Shown: in pieces, positions 23,527 to 36,793 of the stretch
How positions within the stretch are numbered: position 1 is the first letter of the stretch
Layout: every line of letters begins with the position of its first letter
Assembly: GCA_963969345.1 (NCBI GenBank)
Contig: OZ017769.1
Location: forward strand, 1,674,001-1,738,000
Source of the DNA: Turbatrix aceti
Lineage: Eukaryota > Nematoda > Chromadorea > Rhabditida > Panagrolaimidae
DNA: 64,000 bases
Direction: 5' to 3'
The notes under the pieces: generated by a model
What the model was told of the DNA's origin: nothing
Seen by the model: the letters and a program-made list of their open reading frames with translations, nothing else
Databases searched by the model: none
Program-made: the position numbers and the translations under genes

Positions 23527-24827
23527 TGTTGCGAACAAGACTATATGAATGCGAATGCCATGTTTTGCCTTTTACGAAAAATGCGGTTCGATGCAAATTT
23601 GAAGGTTTTTGATGATCATAATTGCTCTTTTTGTGATCTGCGAGACCCTTTTATGTAAAGAAATTATAAATCGTTAAGTTATGAGCATATTTGTTTCAAA
23701 GGTAGTGCTACCGTTTTACGATAAAAACAAAAAATATAATTTTTTATCGTTGGTAATGTTATTCGCGCTATCTGGGAATAAGATCACTTTTTTTATCACT
23801 ATTGTGATTTCAAAATGTGATCTGTTTCAATTTTTTTAAATGTGTAGAAGTAAAACCCATCGAACCCCCCCCCCCCCCCCAAGATGCGCGCGCCCATAAA
23901 CATTTATATTTATGTACCCATCATCATTATAATTAATGTCTCAGATTCGATGACTTTACCAGTGCACATCAACTTTACGTTCATTTCGTTCGGGTACCTA
24001 TACTACACTTATGTATGTTACGTCCAATTCTTATAGACTCTCGATATTCACTATGGACTAAAGCCAGATTATTCAAGTGGCAGTTATTATTTAATAAATA
24101 TGTTATATACAAGCGATCCCACTATATAAACTATGTTATGTTCGTTTAAATTGACATGATCTCGACGCCAACCAACGTAGATCAGTCAACAGTATGATAT
24201 GTTAATGGTAAGTTTTTACTATCACTTTTTTTTAAACATTATAATTTATTAATTTTCAGATTTTTGACCGCAAGATTCTGTCATGTCAATTCAGAATTCA
24301 TTATTTAAAAACAACAATTTTGATTGTTTTCAATGTTTATATGTAAATAATATATATTTTTGTCCGTAATAGTAGTAAAAACAATAAAACAGACAATTCA
24401 ACGTGTAACACGTCACATAAACAAGTCTGATGCCCTGGCATGTGCGTAAACAAAATGCGTCACGTGACTCGTTATCCGGCGTTACTTATATCGTAAACAT
24501 CTTTCACGTGACGCACGTTACCAATGTAACAAACGAACGCTCTGCCATATAAGCGCTGCTTTTCACTTTCCGTTCTTTTCCTTTCCTCAGGCTGTCTCGA
24601 CACGACTTTAGAATGTCGTGCGTTGCGCCACGTTTGTTGCCAGCAGGGGAGAAAATCGAGGAATACAACGTTTCTTCTAGTGTTATTTTCTGTCAGTCAA
24701 ATTCCGAATTTTGTTTGCCAGATTTACGATCAGTCGATCGATCGTTGATTTGAGTTGTTTGTCGGTGATTTTACGTTCTGGGGTTATTTATCTCTGCTTT
24801 TTTTGATTGATTCGTCATCGCTAAATC
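23527..24827. other. Divergent intergenic region
   Basis: This region lies between the minus-strand 182-aa gene and the plus-strand YIPF6-like gene. It should hold both promoters. It contains a run of about 16 C at 23865-23880, AT-rich unstructured sequence, and two CACGTGAC E-boxes at 24459 and 24504. No coding sequence is seen. Confidence 0.5.
24459..24512. promoter_or_regulatory. Pair of CACGTGAC E-boxes
   Basis: GTCACGTGAC at 24459-24468 is a perfect palindrome matching the CLEAR/TFEB-type E-box. TCACGTGAC follows at 24504-24512. They lie about 320-370 bp upstream of the ATG of the YIPF6-like gene. Function is inferred from motif identity only. Confidence 0.45.
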
Positions 24828-25853
24828 ATGGCTGCTCAGTCTCCACCGAGTATTGCTGTTGACTTGGATAGTGTAAGTTACATCTATTTTTTTCCAGCCA
24901 CCCTCATATCACATTTTTTTTGCCCATTTTCAGCTGGAACGCGAAATAGCCGCTCGCGAACAGGAGCGACGTGATCAAAATTACCGCGATCTATCAGGCA
25001 ACATTGGTAACGTTCCGTCCAGGCAATCTTCCGGTAGATCGAGTGTCAATCTCAGCGGTGATCCTGGAGTTGATTTTGATACCCTGGATGAGCCTGTTGT
25101 TGAAACAATTGTGGGTTTTTAACTGTTTTTGTATAAAAACACTTATTTCGTCATTTTTCACTGTTTTTATATTATTTTTCCTCCAGAAACGCGATCTCTT
25201 CACAGTCGGTGAAAAATTCGCCCAAGTTCTCCGGCCACATGAAAACCAGAAGCTGCTCCGGGACTGGGATTTGTGGGGTCCGATTTTCATCTGCGTCACC
25301 CTTGCACTGTGAGTTTTCCACATTTTTCTTCCTTTTTGACTTTTTGTTTTCCTCCCAGGCTCCTGCACGGCAACGCCAAGGGTCCAATGTTCACTGAGAT
25401 CTTCACGCTTACTTTCTTCGGTTCATGCGTCGTTACTGCGAATATCAAGCTCCTCGACGGTGGAATGTCAGTTTTTTTCGCCCTCACCAAGTTTTTTTTA
25501 ACTGAACAATGATACAATTTTAGATCGTTTTTCCAAAGCGTCTGCGTCCTCGGCTACTGCCTGCTGCCGATGATCGTCGTCTCGTTGCTTTGTGACTTCG
25601 TGGCCTACACCCTGGCCGTTGGACACCTCTCCCTCGGCCTGAAGCTGCTCACTGCCGTTGGCGGCTTTGCCTGGTCGACTTACGGTAAATTTTTTATGGG
25701 GATTTTGTCCACACAATTTTTTTTTAAACTGTTCCAGCATCCATGGGCTTCCTCGCTGGATCGTATCCCCAGAAGCGTCGGCTACTCGTTACATATCCAA
25801 TATTTTTGTTCTACTTTGTCATCAGTTGGCTGACGTTGTCTTATTCCGCCTGA
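24828..25853 (+). CDS. Yip1-domain Golgi membrane protein, YIPF6-like
   Basis: YIPF proteins are multi-pass membrane proteins of ER-Golgi transport that contact Rab GTPases. Six exons (24828-24872, 24934-25110, 25187-25308, 25359-25466, 25524-25684, 25738-25853) are phase-consistent and give 242 aa. The cytosolic N-terminus leads to the diagnostic blocks RDLFTVGEKFAQVL and LLRDWDLWGPIFICVTLALLL. These are followed by FTEIFTLTFFGSCVVTANIKLLDGG, ISFFQSVCVLGYCLLPM, and a C-terminal RRLLVTYPIFLFYFVISWLTL. About five hydrophobic segments are present. The pattern matches YIPF6 rather than YIPF1-5. Two E-boxes lie upstream. Confidence 0.92.
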
Positions 25854-26926
25854 ATGCCCTACTACTACTACGTCGTCGTCATCCTTTATAATTTTTTTTT
25901 TCTTTTCTTTTCTCCTCCTTCCCGGGTAGAGGTGCAATATCCCCCGCGCGCACGCACACCATCAACATCCATCCACCTTTTCACTCTGTGTTCTGCGCTG
26001 CTGTGCTCTCGATTTTTATTTTTTTTTCATCACTCCGCCACACACACTAACCAATCCGTGTTCCCTATTGCAAAAATATCTATTTCCCCGCCCTTGTGAT
26101 TTGTACTCACCGAAAAAAAAAGATCCTAGTAAAGCCAGGAACGCTTACGTTCGTTTTTGGCTGTTTTATAAAAATAAACTCTAAAAAATACGTTTTTGCC
26201 CGTCTCGTGCTCATTCACGTGTGCTAGACAGAGTTGATTGTATGATTGATGACCGACGCTCTCCCAAACGAACACACAAAGAGAAAAGAAATTTGTAATT
26301 AGAAGAAAAATGGAAAAAAACTGGAATTCTGCGACAAAAACGATCAAAACCAAAAAGTGAAGTTTTAGGCAACACTCGAGTAACGATCCGTCAAACGTTT
26401 ACGATCGATGAGAAAAGTAATATTTCTCGTCCTTACCAAAGGCCAAAAGATAATATCACGTCACCGACACTTTTGAGATGACGATTGATTAATAACACGG
26501 ACTCTTGACGCGAAAATAAAGTACAATCATCGTTCGCGACAAGACGAACGTAATGCACTTTTCTCTTGACTCTCTTACGTTTTCCCTTATCTTTCGCCCG
26601 CTTCCAGCCGCAAGAATAGGGAAAATGAAGAACGAACAATTTTTGTGTGGACCCGGCCGCGCTGCGTGCTGCTTGCTCTTCACATGTTTGTTGGTCCTTC
26701 TCTTTTTCTGCCTGCATGCTGCTTCTTCTTTCGTGTTGCGTTTTTATTTTTTTGTGCGTATTTCGTTTTTCGTCGTGTAAATTTTGTGTTTCTTATAAAT
26801 CCATAATTTTTTTCCGTCGTTATCTTGCGTGAACGTATTTCGTGGCGATCGGCGTGTTTCGTTATCGATTGTCAACCTTCCGGAGTTAGAGTTAGTTCTT
26901 GACTATTTTTTTTTGCAGAAGAGTGT
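25854..26926. other. Intergenic region upstream of hsf-1
   Basis: The first part is the YIPF6-like 3' UTR. No gene is supported; open frames on both strands are simple-sequence artefacts. The region ends with a TTTTTTTTGCAG acceptor at 26908-26919, eight bases before the hsf-1 ATG, a probable trans-splice or 5'-UTR splice site. Confidence 0.5.
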
Positions 26927-29548
26927 ATGACATCACGCAGTCAAACATCCACTTCCAATCTCCTACAACCAACCAGTGAGAATATTGCTGCAATGGCGAT
27001 GGCACCTTCCGGCATGGATTCAGCTAATCAGGGCAGTTATATTCGGGACGAAGAAAAGCTACCGGTCTTTCTCGTCAAGCTGTGGAACATTGTCGAGGAT
27101 CCTACGTATTACGATGTTATTAGATGGGATGACGTAAGTTTTTGATTCTAAAAATCGTTATTTCTTTCCCAAAAACGCTTTTTCTAACGTTTTACCTCAC
27201 TTTTTTTCAATTGTTATCCCAAAAGTTCATTTTTCAAACTTTTCGTACATTTTTGTACTTTTCAGAGCGGATACAGCTTTCACATTCTCGATCCCTACCA
27301 ATTTTGTCGAAATGTGCTACCCCAGTACTTCAAGCACAATAATTTGAACAGTCTCGTTCGTCAGCTGAATATGTGTAAGTGTCCACTGCTGAATTTGACG
27401 TTTTATATCCCCAAAAACCCATTTTTAGACGGCTTCCGAAAAATAACCCCAATCGAGCGATCCAGCCTTGCCCGAGCTGAATCCGACCAAGATCACCTGG
27501 AATTCTCTCACCCCTGCTTCGTCCGCGAACACCCCGAACTCCTCATCCAGATCAAGAGAAAGCAGGGCGGTGGTCATAGGCGGGAAGAAGTCATCGCTCC
27601 GCCGGCACGTGACCTAACCCAGGTTCTCTCTGAGGTACAACAACTACGCGAGAATCACAGAATCATGGAAGCTAGAATTACCGATTTAACCCGGTGAGTT
27701 GTTTTTTTGGGGCTTGGAAAGATGTATGCTTCCTAGGAGGCTAAAAACCACCGTTTAGAGGTCTCATGTTTTGTCACGAGACCTAAATGGGGCAATTAAA
27801 AAAAATGTAGACATGATGTGATTGCCGGATGTTGTTTGTTTCTTAGAAAATGCTAAATTTTTGCAGAAAGCAAAATTCATTCAAAAACTTGTTTTTGGCT
27901 TAGTTTTACGATTGTATATTCAAAAATAGCAAATTCCTTGCTAATTTTCCGTTTTTGTTTGTTTTTATAAAGTTCACCATATAAATAGTCACAAAAAAGG
28001 TCCTTCAAGGAAGAAATTTTAATTTGGAGCGTCAAGGATGAAAAGATAATACCTATTCTCGTGATGATTAGACATGAAGCTACTGTAACCATGGTAACGG
28101 TGTATTTTTGCGATTTTAGTCAAAAAAACACCGTAATTATGTCAAAATTGCGATTTGGGCTCATTTTTTTGGCTGTTTTTTCAAAAATGTCAGATTTTCA
28201 GTTTTTGTGGGTTTCTATTTTGTTTTTATAAAATGTGTCTTATTTTTGTGATAAGACGCGATTCTACCGTATACATAGTAACGGTGTATTTTTGCAACCA
28301 AAAAATTGGAAAATTTAGATTTTGTTTCAGATTTTTTTTTATAAAATCCACTCTGAAAAGTGCAACACAGGGAAGAAATCGAGCATCTTAGATAAAAATA
28401 TAAATTTATATTTTTTGGTTTTTTTGACAGCTTTTCGGATATTTGTTGACGTCTTTATCCCATTTTGGCCTAATAATGCCAAGGCTAACCCTAAAATCCT
28501 CTTATTTTTCAGTGAAAATTCCTGTATAACCCAGGAAATGAAGCAGATGAAAAGCACCTACCTTCGACAGCAACAAATCGTGAACAAACTCGTGCAATTC
28601 CTCGTCACCCTGGTCCAGCCGAAGCGATTGGCCAAGCGTCATCTCCTGGCGATCGACGATCAGTCCTCGCCGGCGAAGAGGCGTCGATCCGGCAACGAAT
28701 ACGTCTCGTCGTCCCAGCCGAACACGTCTTCCGCGCAGCCGAGTCAGTCGCTTCAAACCGTCCAGCACAACCAGATGAACGAAATCCTGGATAGCCTAAT
28801 CCAGGAGATCTCCAATGAATACCATCGCAAGGGCTCGGTATCGTTTCTCAACCGGGAGGGCCCGATCATCAGTGACGTCACTGATGAATTTGACACCATC
28901 GCTCCGCCTCCCGAGGATTTCATTGCTCCCGTCGATCAGGGTAACGCCTATTCGAATGATGCTACGCCGCCCGGCGGTTACGGTGGCAACGCTGCATCGT
29001 ATCCGGTAAGTCTACCTCCTGTTCTGTCAAATCTCCTCGCTAACTACCTGAATGTCTCTCAACAGGGGCCCAATACGATTGCTCCTCCGCAGAGTCGGTC
29101 CTGTCCGCCGAGGGAGTACGCGGTCTACCGTCCTACACCGGCTAGCGCTGGTCAGCAACGACAGGTGAATCCCGTCGTGTACGCCAACCAACAACCCCTG
29201 AGCCCGGATCCCATGCTGGCAGGTCCGCCACTCGGTGACATGAATCACGGCATCCCATTTACGTCTGCGGATTTTGCGGATTACCTCAGCGGAGTCGACC
29301 AGGGCATCGACAATTGCCGGGACCTGATTGGAGATCACTGGAATCAATTTGACATGGACACAGGTGAGTCACCTCCCGAAGCGTATACTGTCTATCCTGC
29401 GTCGCATCACGATATCATGGTCTACCCCGATGACGCCTCGTCCACGGCCATTCCACCGGAAGCACTCAATTCGAGCTACGGTGGCTCGGATGTCGGAAGC
29501 GCGTGCAATCTCAATCCACCGCTCGCGGAAGACAGCAAGCTTCGGTGA
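26927..29548 (+). CDS. hsf-1: Heat shock transcription factor
   Basis: HSF1 trimerises on stress and activates chaperone genes through nGAAn elements. Four exons (26927-27133, 27266-27374, 27429-27693, 28513-29548) join in phase and encode 538 aa. The winged-helix DNA-binding domain runs from about residue 44 (LPVFLVKLWNIVEDP) to 150, including [38 protein letters not shown] and FSHPCFVREHPELLIQIKRK. The HR-A/B coiled coil follows (DLTQVLSEVQQLRENHRIMEARITDL...MKQMKSTYLRQQQIVNKLVQFLV). A basic KRRR stretch may be a nuclear signal. The long C-terminal part is Pro/Asp/Ser-rich and probably activating. Within the last exon, 29006-29065 looks like an intron (GTAAGT...CAACAG) but is 60 bp and open, so it may be optional. 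Confidence 0.95.
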
Positions 29549-30815
29549 GGAGGAGAAGGTCGTCCGTCGGCATCGATGAGGATAGAATGATGCCCAACAA
29601 CAACTCCCTTGGTAACCAAGGACCATCCAACGCGATCTTGTTCTGCTATCGTTACTCGCGCGAACAAACAAACGATGACTGGTCTGTCTATTCTGTGGCT
29701 TGCTATTTGTTTCTATTTCTGATTTGATTTGAGTATCGTAGTCTGACATTTTTCACCCCACCGCACCCCCGTCTTTGGTTCTAAACTTTTTCGGTTTTTT
29801 GTCTTATTAATCAACAAAACAAAATCAATCCCCTATTAGGCGAGCAAGTACTCATACCTTTTTATACCTCTTTCGGGAACGTTTTCGTTTATTTTCTGTT
29901 TATTAATATTGATTGTTATCTCTTGGAGAAATAAAGGTGTTTTTTGCTCGCAGAGTTTGGACTCGATCGGGAAGCAAGGCATACTCGCAGAACGAACAAT
30001 CGAAACAATACGAGTTGGCAATAAAAACTGCGCGCCTCTTTTTCAGTGGCAACAAAATCAATAGGTGTTGAAGTGCATCTGTCCACCGATTTTCGTTCGC
30101 AAAGAAATCTTGTCCTATGACGGTCGTCAAAAATTTTTTGACGATTAGATTTGTTGGAAACTGTAAGCGATAGAAAATTTTGTAGATGCTGCATTTACAA
30201 CCCTTTTCAATAAGTTGGATTCCGGATTGGAATACAATTTCTTGGCACAAAATATTATAATGCGCCAAAAAGTCTTTTTTGGAAGAGTTGACTTTTGTAC
30301 ATGTCACACATAAGACAACCTATTCTTAAATAATATATGTACCTCAACAAAAAAATTGATATAAAAAAAATAAAAATTTGAAAAAAAATTTAAAAAATTG
30401 AATCCGGAATAATTCAATTTTAATTGAAAATTAAATTAAAATTGATCTATTCCGGATTGGCCTTGTTGATTAAAAATCAAAAGTTTTAATTTTAATTCTT
30501 TTTTAAATGTGTTAATGAGCTTCGCTTTGCAAATAAATAAACATTATAACAAAAAAAGTATACGTCAAAATCTAATAAAAAAAACCAAATTTATTCATTC
30601 ATTCATTCATGCAAAAGTATTGAACCGTGATCAAATTTACAGAAGGGTATTATTGATTGAGTGAGTGACAAGTCGAAGATGATAGTGCTGGGGAAGGTGG
30701 TGGTGGTGGATGACGTCAAAGTGAAGTCCTCGACGACAATCAAGCCTTATGCCGAAGGGATGAAAAATATTACACGAGGGGAGAAAGGAGGGAAGGACGG
30801 ATGGATAACTTATAA
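29549..30815. other. Convergent intergenic region after hsf-1
   Basis: This lies between the 3' ends of hsf-1 and the minus-strand LITAF gene. It contains AT-rich sequence, a short (ATTC)n microsatellite at about 30590-30610, and a minus-strand open frame (about 29903-30307) that has no methionine codon at all. No gene is called. Confidence 0.5.
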
Positions 30816-31353
30816 TCAAATTCGCGAAAACCGACCAAGTGTCCGCTTGCACGACGGACAGGTGTGTAGGACGTCGAGGAAGGAATCGATGCAGAAGGGT
30901 ATGCAACAGATGCACCACGGGATGATGAGGAAGAATCCCAGCACGAAGCAGATGCCCATCACGATCCATGGCAGCGCTCCGGCAACTTTTTTTGTGTGCG
31001 TCACGATGTGGGCCTAAAAATGCATTTTTTATAAAAAAAAATAATCCAAAAAATGGAAAAAATCAAACCTGGCAATATCGGCAGTCGGTCTCGACTGGAA
31101 AAGCCCCAAAGAGAGGAGTTTGGATGACGACTGGGGAAACGGTGATCGTAGTCGTCGTTGACGACACCGAAGTTGGGGGAAGAGGTCCTGGGAGCGGCGC
31201 GGAATACGCAGGAGCCGGATGAGAAGGTGGCGGGGGCACGGGTGGCGGAGGCATGCCATTGTTCGCCAGCGGAGGCGCCGAAGCCTCCTGCAACGGCGCT
31301 TTGACTGGGTAGCTGTCCTGCTCGGAGTACGGCGGTGGAGGGGAATGACTCAT
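30816..31353 (-). CDS. LITAF-domain (SIMPLE-like) membrane-associated protein
   Basis: LITAF-domain proteins are monotopic zinc-binding proteins of late endosomes and lysosomes. Two exons (31353-31069 and 31013-30816) join in phase 0 and give 160 aa. The N-terminal half is proline-rich with PPPPY-type motifs (SHSPPPPYSEQD), which can bind WW-domain ubiquitin ligases and TSG101-like partners. The LITAF domain has the first zinc knuckle CRYC, then a hydrophobic segment WIVMGICFVLGFFLIIPWCICCIPFCID, then the second knuckle HTCPSCKRTLG, matching the HxCPxC signature. The ATG follows a T-rich AG acceptor by about 15 bases. Nematodes have several LITAF paralogues, so no exact orthologue is claimed. 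Confidence 0.9.
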
Positions 31354-33228
31354 CCCGTGTTGAACTAAAAAAAACAAACAAAAAACCTTTGTCAAACACC
31401 TGTTTCAATTCGTATGCACGATCGATTTATTTTTATACGCGGTGTAGACAAAATTCGTTGAAACACAATCAACACAGATGTTTTGAAAGTGCCAAAAACG
31501 AGTCTTATGACTCTCAAGCGAGATTGTTTAATTGACACAAATCAGAAAAAAAAAATTCAGTCAAGCAGAATTTGAACCTTCACTGACGCAAACGAAAACG
31601 AAAAAACATGACGTGACACACCTTTTCTTCGACAGATTGGACAACAAAGTTCAACACATACACGCAGGTGAGCAAAAAAACAACGTTGCATGCAACATGC
31701 AAACCAAACTAATAAAACAGACAAAAAAAATAGATAAATACAAAAAAGTAACGATAACGCAAAAAAAGGCGTCAAGATAAAAAAAACTCATGACACAGCA
31801 AGTTGAGTTACGATTTTCGATGTTGTACATGACGCATAAGAAATAAACAAAACAAAAGCAGGTTCTTTCTTCTTGTAAACCAGCTGGACTTTTTTTCGTG
31901 TCAAGAGTAAAAGTTCATCGCCAAAGCAGGATTTACAATTGTACATAATTGCAATTGTTCGCATTCGTTCGCTTGGTGGGTGAAATAACGGGTGGCTGGC
32001 TGTCTGCTTTTCTTTTTCTTTGTTGATCCAAATCACGGAAGAGTAGGTTTACGTTGTCCATCATCCATCGATCGATCGCGGCGGTTGAGTTGGCTGCGGT
32101 TTTGAACGTTGAAAAGCGAAAATGATTTTTTTTTTGTTTCAAAAAGAACATTTTTGCTGCCGACAGACAAAAAAAATAGGAAAAGAAAAGGCGTGACTAA
32201 CTAACGTGTAACAAAAAGTCGATGACTCGTCGAATCGGATGAATCAGTCGCCAGTCAGTTCAACCCCAAAATCAATGACTCCACAAAAAAAAGACGAAAT
32301 GTAAATACATAAACAAACGTTCCGTTGACTTTGACAAATGTATCGTTTTCACCGTTATCAGAAAAAAAACACACACTGGTCTCTGATGTGAGGTCTGCAG
32401 AAAAGCAAAAAACCACATCGAAAGCAAAGAAATAAATGTGGGATGAGAAAAATCTACGCCGACAGCAGAAAAGGGGATATTCTGCAGTTTATCCTCTCTC
32501 ATCCCTTCCTACCCTTACCTTGCAAAAAAAAAGAAGGTGTCGTTGTTCTAATTAAAAAAATGTGACATCAAAGAAAATTGAAAAAATTGAAAAACCACAG
32601 GTGCAGGCTCCACGTTATGAGTTCGACTGACGAACTGAAAATTGTGTTAACATCAACAACGTCATCGTTGTGCGTGAAAAAAAATTACAACCGGTTTGTG
32701 ATGGTTTTCTGAAAAAAAACATGTTCGGGAAGAACAATTATCCACCCTCTGCATTTTTTTAAATCACGGGCGAGGAACAAAATTAAAGGTTGGAAGTCAA
32801 AAATTTTGAACCATCGTAAAAAAAATTTTGTTTGGTAAAACAACGAAAAAAGTTAACGCAAAATGCAAAAAAAAACACAGAAATAAATAAATAACAAAAA
32901 TCGTTGGAAGTCAAAAATTCTCAAACATCTTAACCAAATTGCAAATTTAAGTTTAAATTTAAATAACAGTGGCATAAATTTTTATCAAAATCCTTCCAGA
33001 AGCCAAATCTACAGAATCAAAAAATATATGAAAAAAAAGGGTAAAGAAAACATTTCAAACAATCGACGATTCCTGACTGGAAAAACGCAGCAAAAAAATT
33101 CAAACACATTCGCGTGCGGCTTTTTTTACCACGCTTTTCGCGCCGATCGTCTTTTTTGTTTGCTCATTACCTTTGTCGATTGTGTTCGACTCGTATTTAT
33201 TCCCACTTTCTGATTTCCTTCATCCACA
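31354..33228. other. Divergent intergenic region
   Basis: This separates the minus-strand LITAF gene from the plus-strand p31comet-like gene. It is A/T-rich with many A-runs. A GTTGCATGCAACATGC motif near 31685 resembles one arm of the hairpin at 10478. No coding sequence or RNA gene is seen. Confidence 0.5.
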
Positions 33229-34395
33229 ATGGCAACGATCTCGCTGTGCCGATGCCTTTGCATCCATTCCATGTCCCAGGTCGTTGATATCGTCGTCCAA
33301 TCACTCATGTACCAGCGAAATATCATCCCCGAACCCATATCTCACCTCATGCAGTTGGATCCTGATTCAAAATTTGTTCAACAGTACAACAAGGTTGGTC
33401 TTTGTTCTTTGTCGTTTTTAGTGGGTTTTATATCTTTTGACGGCTCGCTTACAGATTTGCAACAGCTTGAGACTGGTTTTCAAGGCCTGCAACGTGCGGG
33501 TACTCCGCGAAGTCGTCGTCATCCTCGGACCGACGCCCTACTTGGCGAGGGAGATCTATCGTATTCCGGTTCATTTTTGCGAGGAACACACGGGATCCCT
33601 GGATCAGGGATGTGGTCCTGCGTGTCAGGTTTTGGAACCAGCGTGAGTTTTTTTAGGTTATAATACCTAGTTAGGTGCAAAAAATGGACTATGAACAAAA
33701 TCAAATCGTCAAATTCGATTAAAAAACTGGAAAGTAACGATTTGTTGAAAAAGAAAAAAATGTTACTTATCTGTCTAAAATTTTTCGTGTTGGGATTTTT
33801 GTTACTCTTCCGCCCAAAACGTATCGTAACTTTTGTTACTTTTTTTCCTAGAAGTTTTCGTTACAGGAGTTTTGTTATTTTTCTGTCCAAAATATTACCG
33901 TAATTTTTACATCGGTGTTTTCAATGTATCGTATCCACAAGTAACAATGGTCATTTTTTACCTAATTTCGTTTTTTTTTGCTTTTACGACCGTTTTTTCT
34001 TTTTATTCTTATCAAAATGTTTCAGCGAGATGAGAACAGTCTGGATGGCGCTACAGAACATGTTCAGCTCCCAGGAAGCCCCCCAAGCCCCGGACTTGCG
34101 AATGTTTGTCTTTGCTCGCGTCTCGGAGCCCCTCCTAAACGCCGCCGAAGCCGAGGACGTCGAAGAGGAGTTTGTTTTTTCCCCTTTTTTCATTTCACAT
34201 TTATTTCTTTTTTACAGTGACAGTTTTGAACTCCCAGACGCGGAGCTGGCAGTCAAGAGACGAGTCGTCGAAAACGAAATTCATGTCAAGCGATGCCGCG
34301 AAGTTCCGTCTCCTTTGTCTGCCGAGGAAGACACCGATGCCTCGGATTGCAGCGTCTGGCTACGCATCGTACCCTTTGTCACTTCGACGGCATGA
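33229..34395 (+). CDS. p31comet (MAD2L1BP)-like HORMA protein
   Basis: p31comet is an adaptor that lets TRIP13/PCH-2 remodel closed MAD2 and silence the spindle checkpoint. Exons 33229-33393, 33455-33642 and 34026-34395 keep phase. The strongest match is ICNSLRLVFKACNVRVLREVVVILGPTPYLAREIYRIPV, which follows the family pattern ...VLFLLGATPVSPKEVY.... The preceding helix (SQVVDIVVQSLMYQRNIIPEPISHLM) also fits. The last exon contains FVFARV and a C-terminal VWLRIVPFV strand. The stretch FVFSPFFISHLFLFY (about 34170-34217) reads like translated intron, but no phase-correct GT-AG pair could be found. The C-terminus is therefore uncertain. The family call is moderate because the family is divergent in nematodes. 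Confidence 0.65.
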
Positions 34396-34609
34396 AAAAG
34401 AAGATTACGGTTGTTGGCTTGTTTTTTTTACGATCGGGCGTGATCTTCCATGTTGGAAAATTTTTTGATAATATTTTTTTTACGATCTCACTAACCTGCG
34501 TTTTGTCAGTTTATTTGATGTATTTTCTGAAATATGAAAAAAAAATTGCAGCCGTGAGATACTAAATATTTATTACATTTCTGGCTGGGAGGGGCGAATA
34601 GTTTTTTTT

Positions 34610-34766
34610 TGTTCGTGGACGAACATGAGCTTTTTGATAGCAATTTTGTTCGATACATCGAGCGAACATGAATTGGACTTTGTTCGCGAACAAATAAATT
34701 TAAGAAAAATCTGTTCGGGAACGAACACGAACAGAAAAAATCTGATTTGTTCGCGAACGTTCGATC
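34610..34766. repeat. Cluster of TGTTCG/CGAACA inverted motifs
   Basis: At least four palindromic or near-palindromic units occur within 160 bp, including TGTTCGTGGACGAACA, TTTGTTCGCGAACAAA, TTCGGGAACGAA and TTGTTCGCGAACGTTCG. They lie between the 3' ends of the p31comet-like gene and che-1. Confidence 0.8.
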
Positions 34767-34999
34767 ATCCATGATTTCTGGGTTTTCAACATTTTTGTTT
34801 TCAGGAAAATTTATCAGACAAATTTTTTTTACTTTTTTTTAAACATTTACTGCTCTAACTAAATACATATACACATTTTCATCCCCTCATCCACCACACT
34901 GTTTTTGTACCGTATTCATTGCGTCACAATCAAGACAGAGGAGATTATGAAGACAAATGACAAATAAATGGTAGTGTAGTGGTAGCTCCACTACCACCG

Positions 35000-36793
<1,794 letters not shown>

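Noticed and set aside
23865..23880. Run of about 16 cytosines
   Set aside because: A homopolymer with likely length uncertainty; no function can be supported.
29903..30307. Minus-strand 134-codon open frame opposite the hsf-1 3' region
   Set aside because: It contains no methionine codon, has a stop close upstream and lacks splice context; treated as noncoding.
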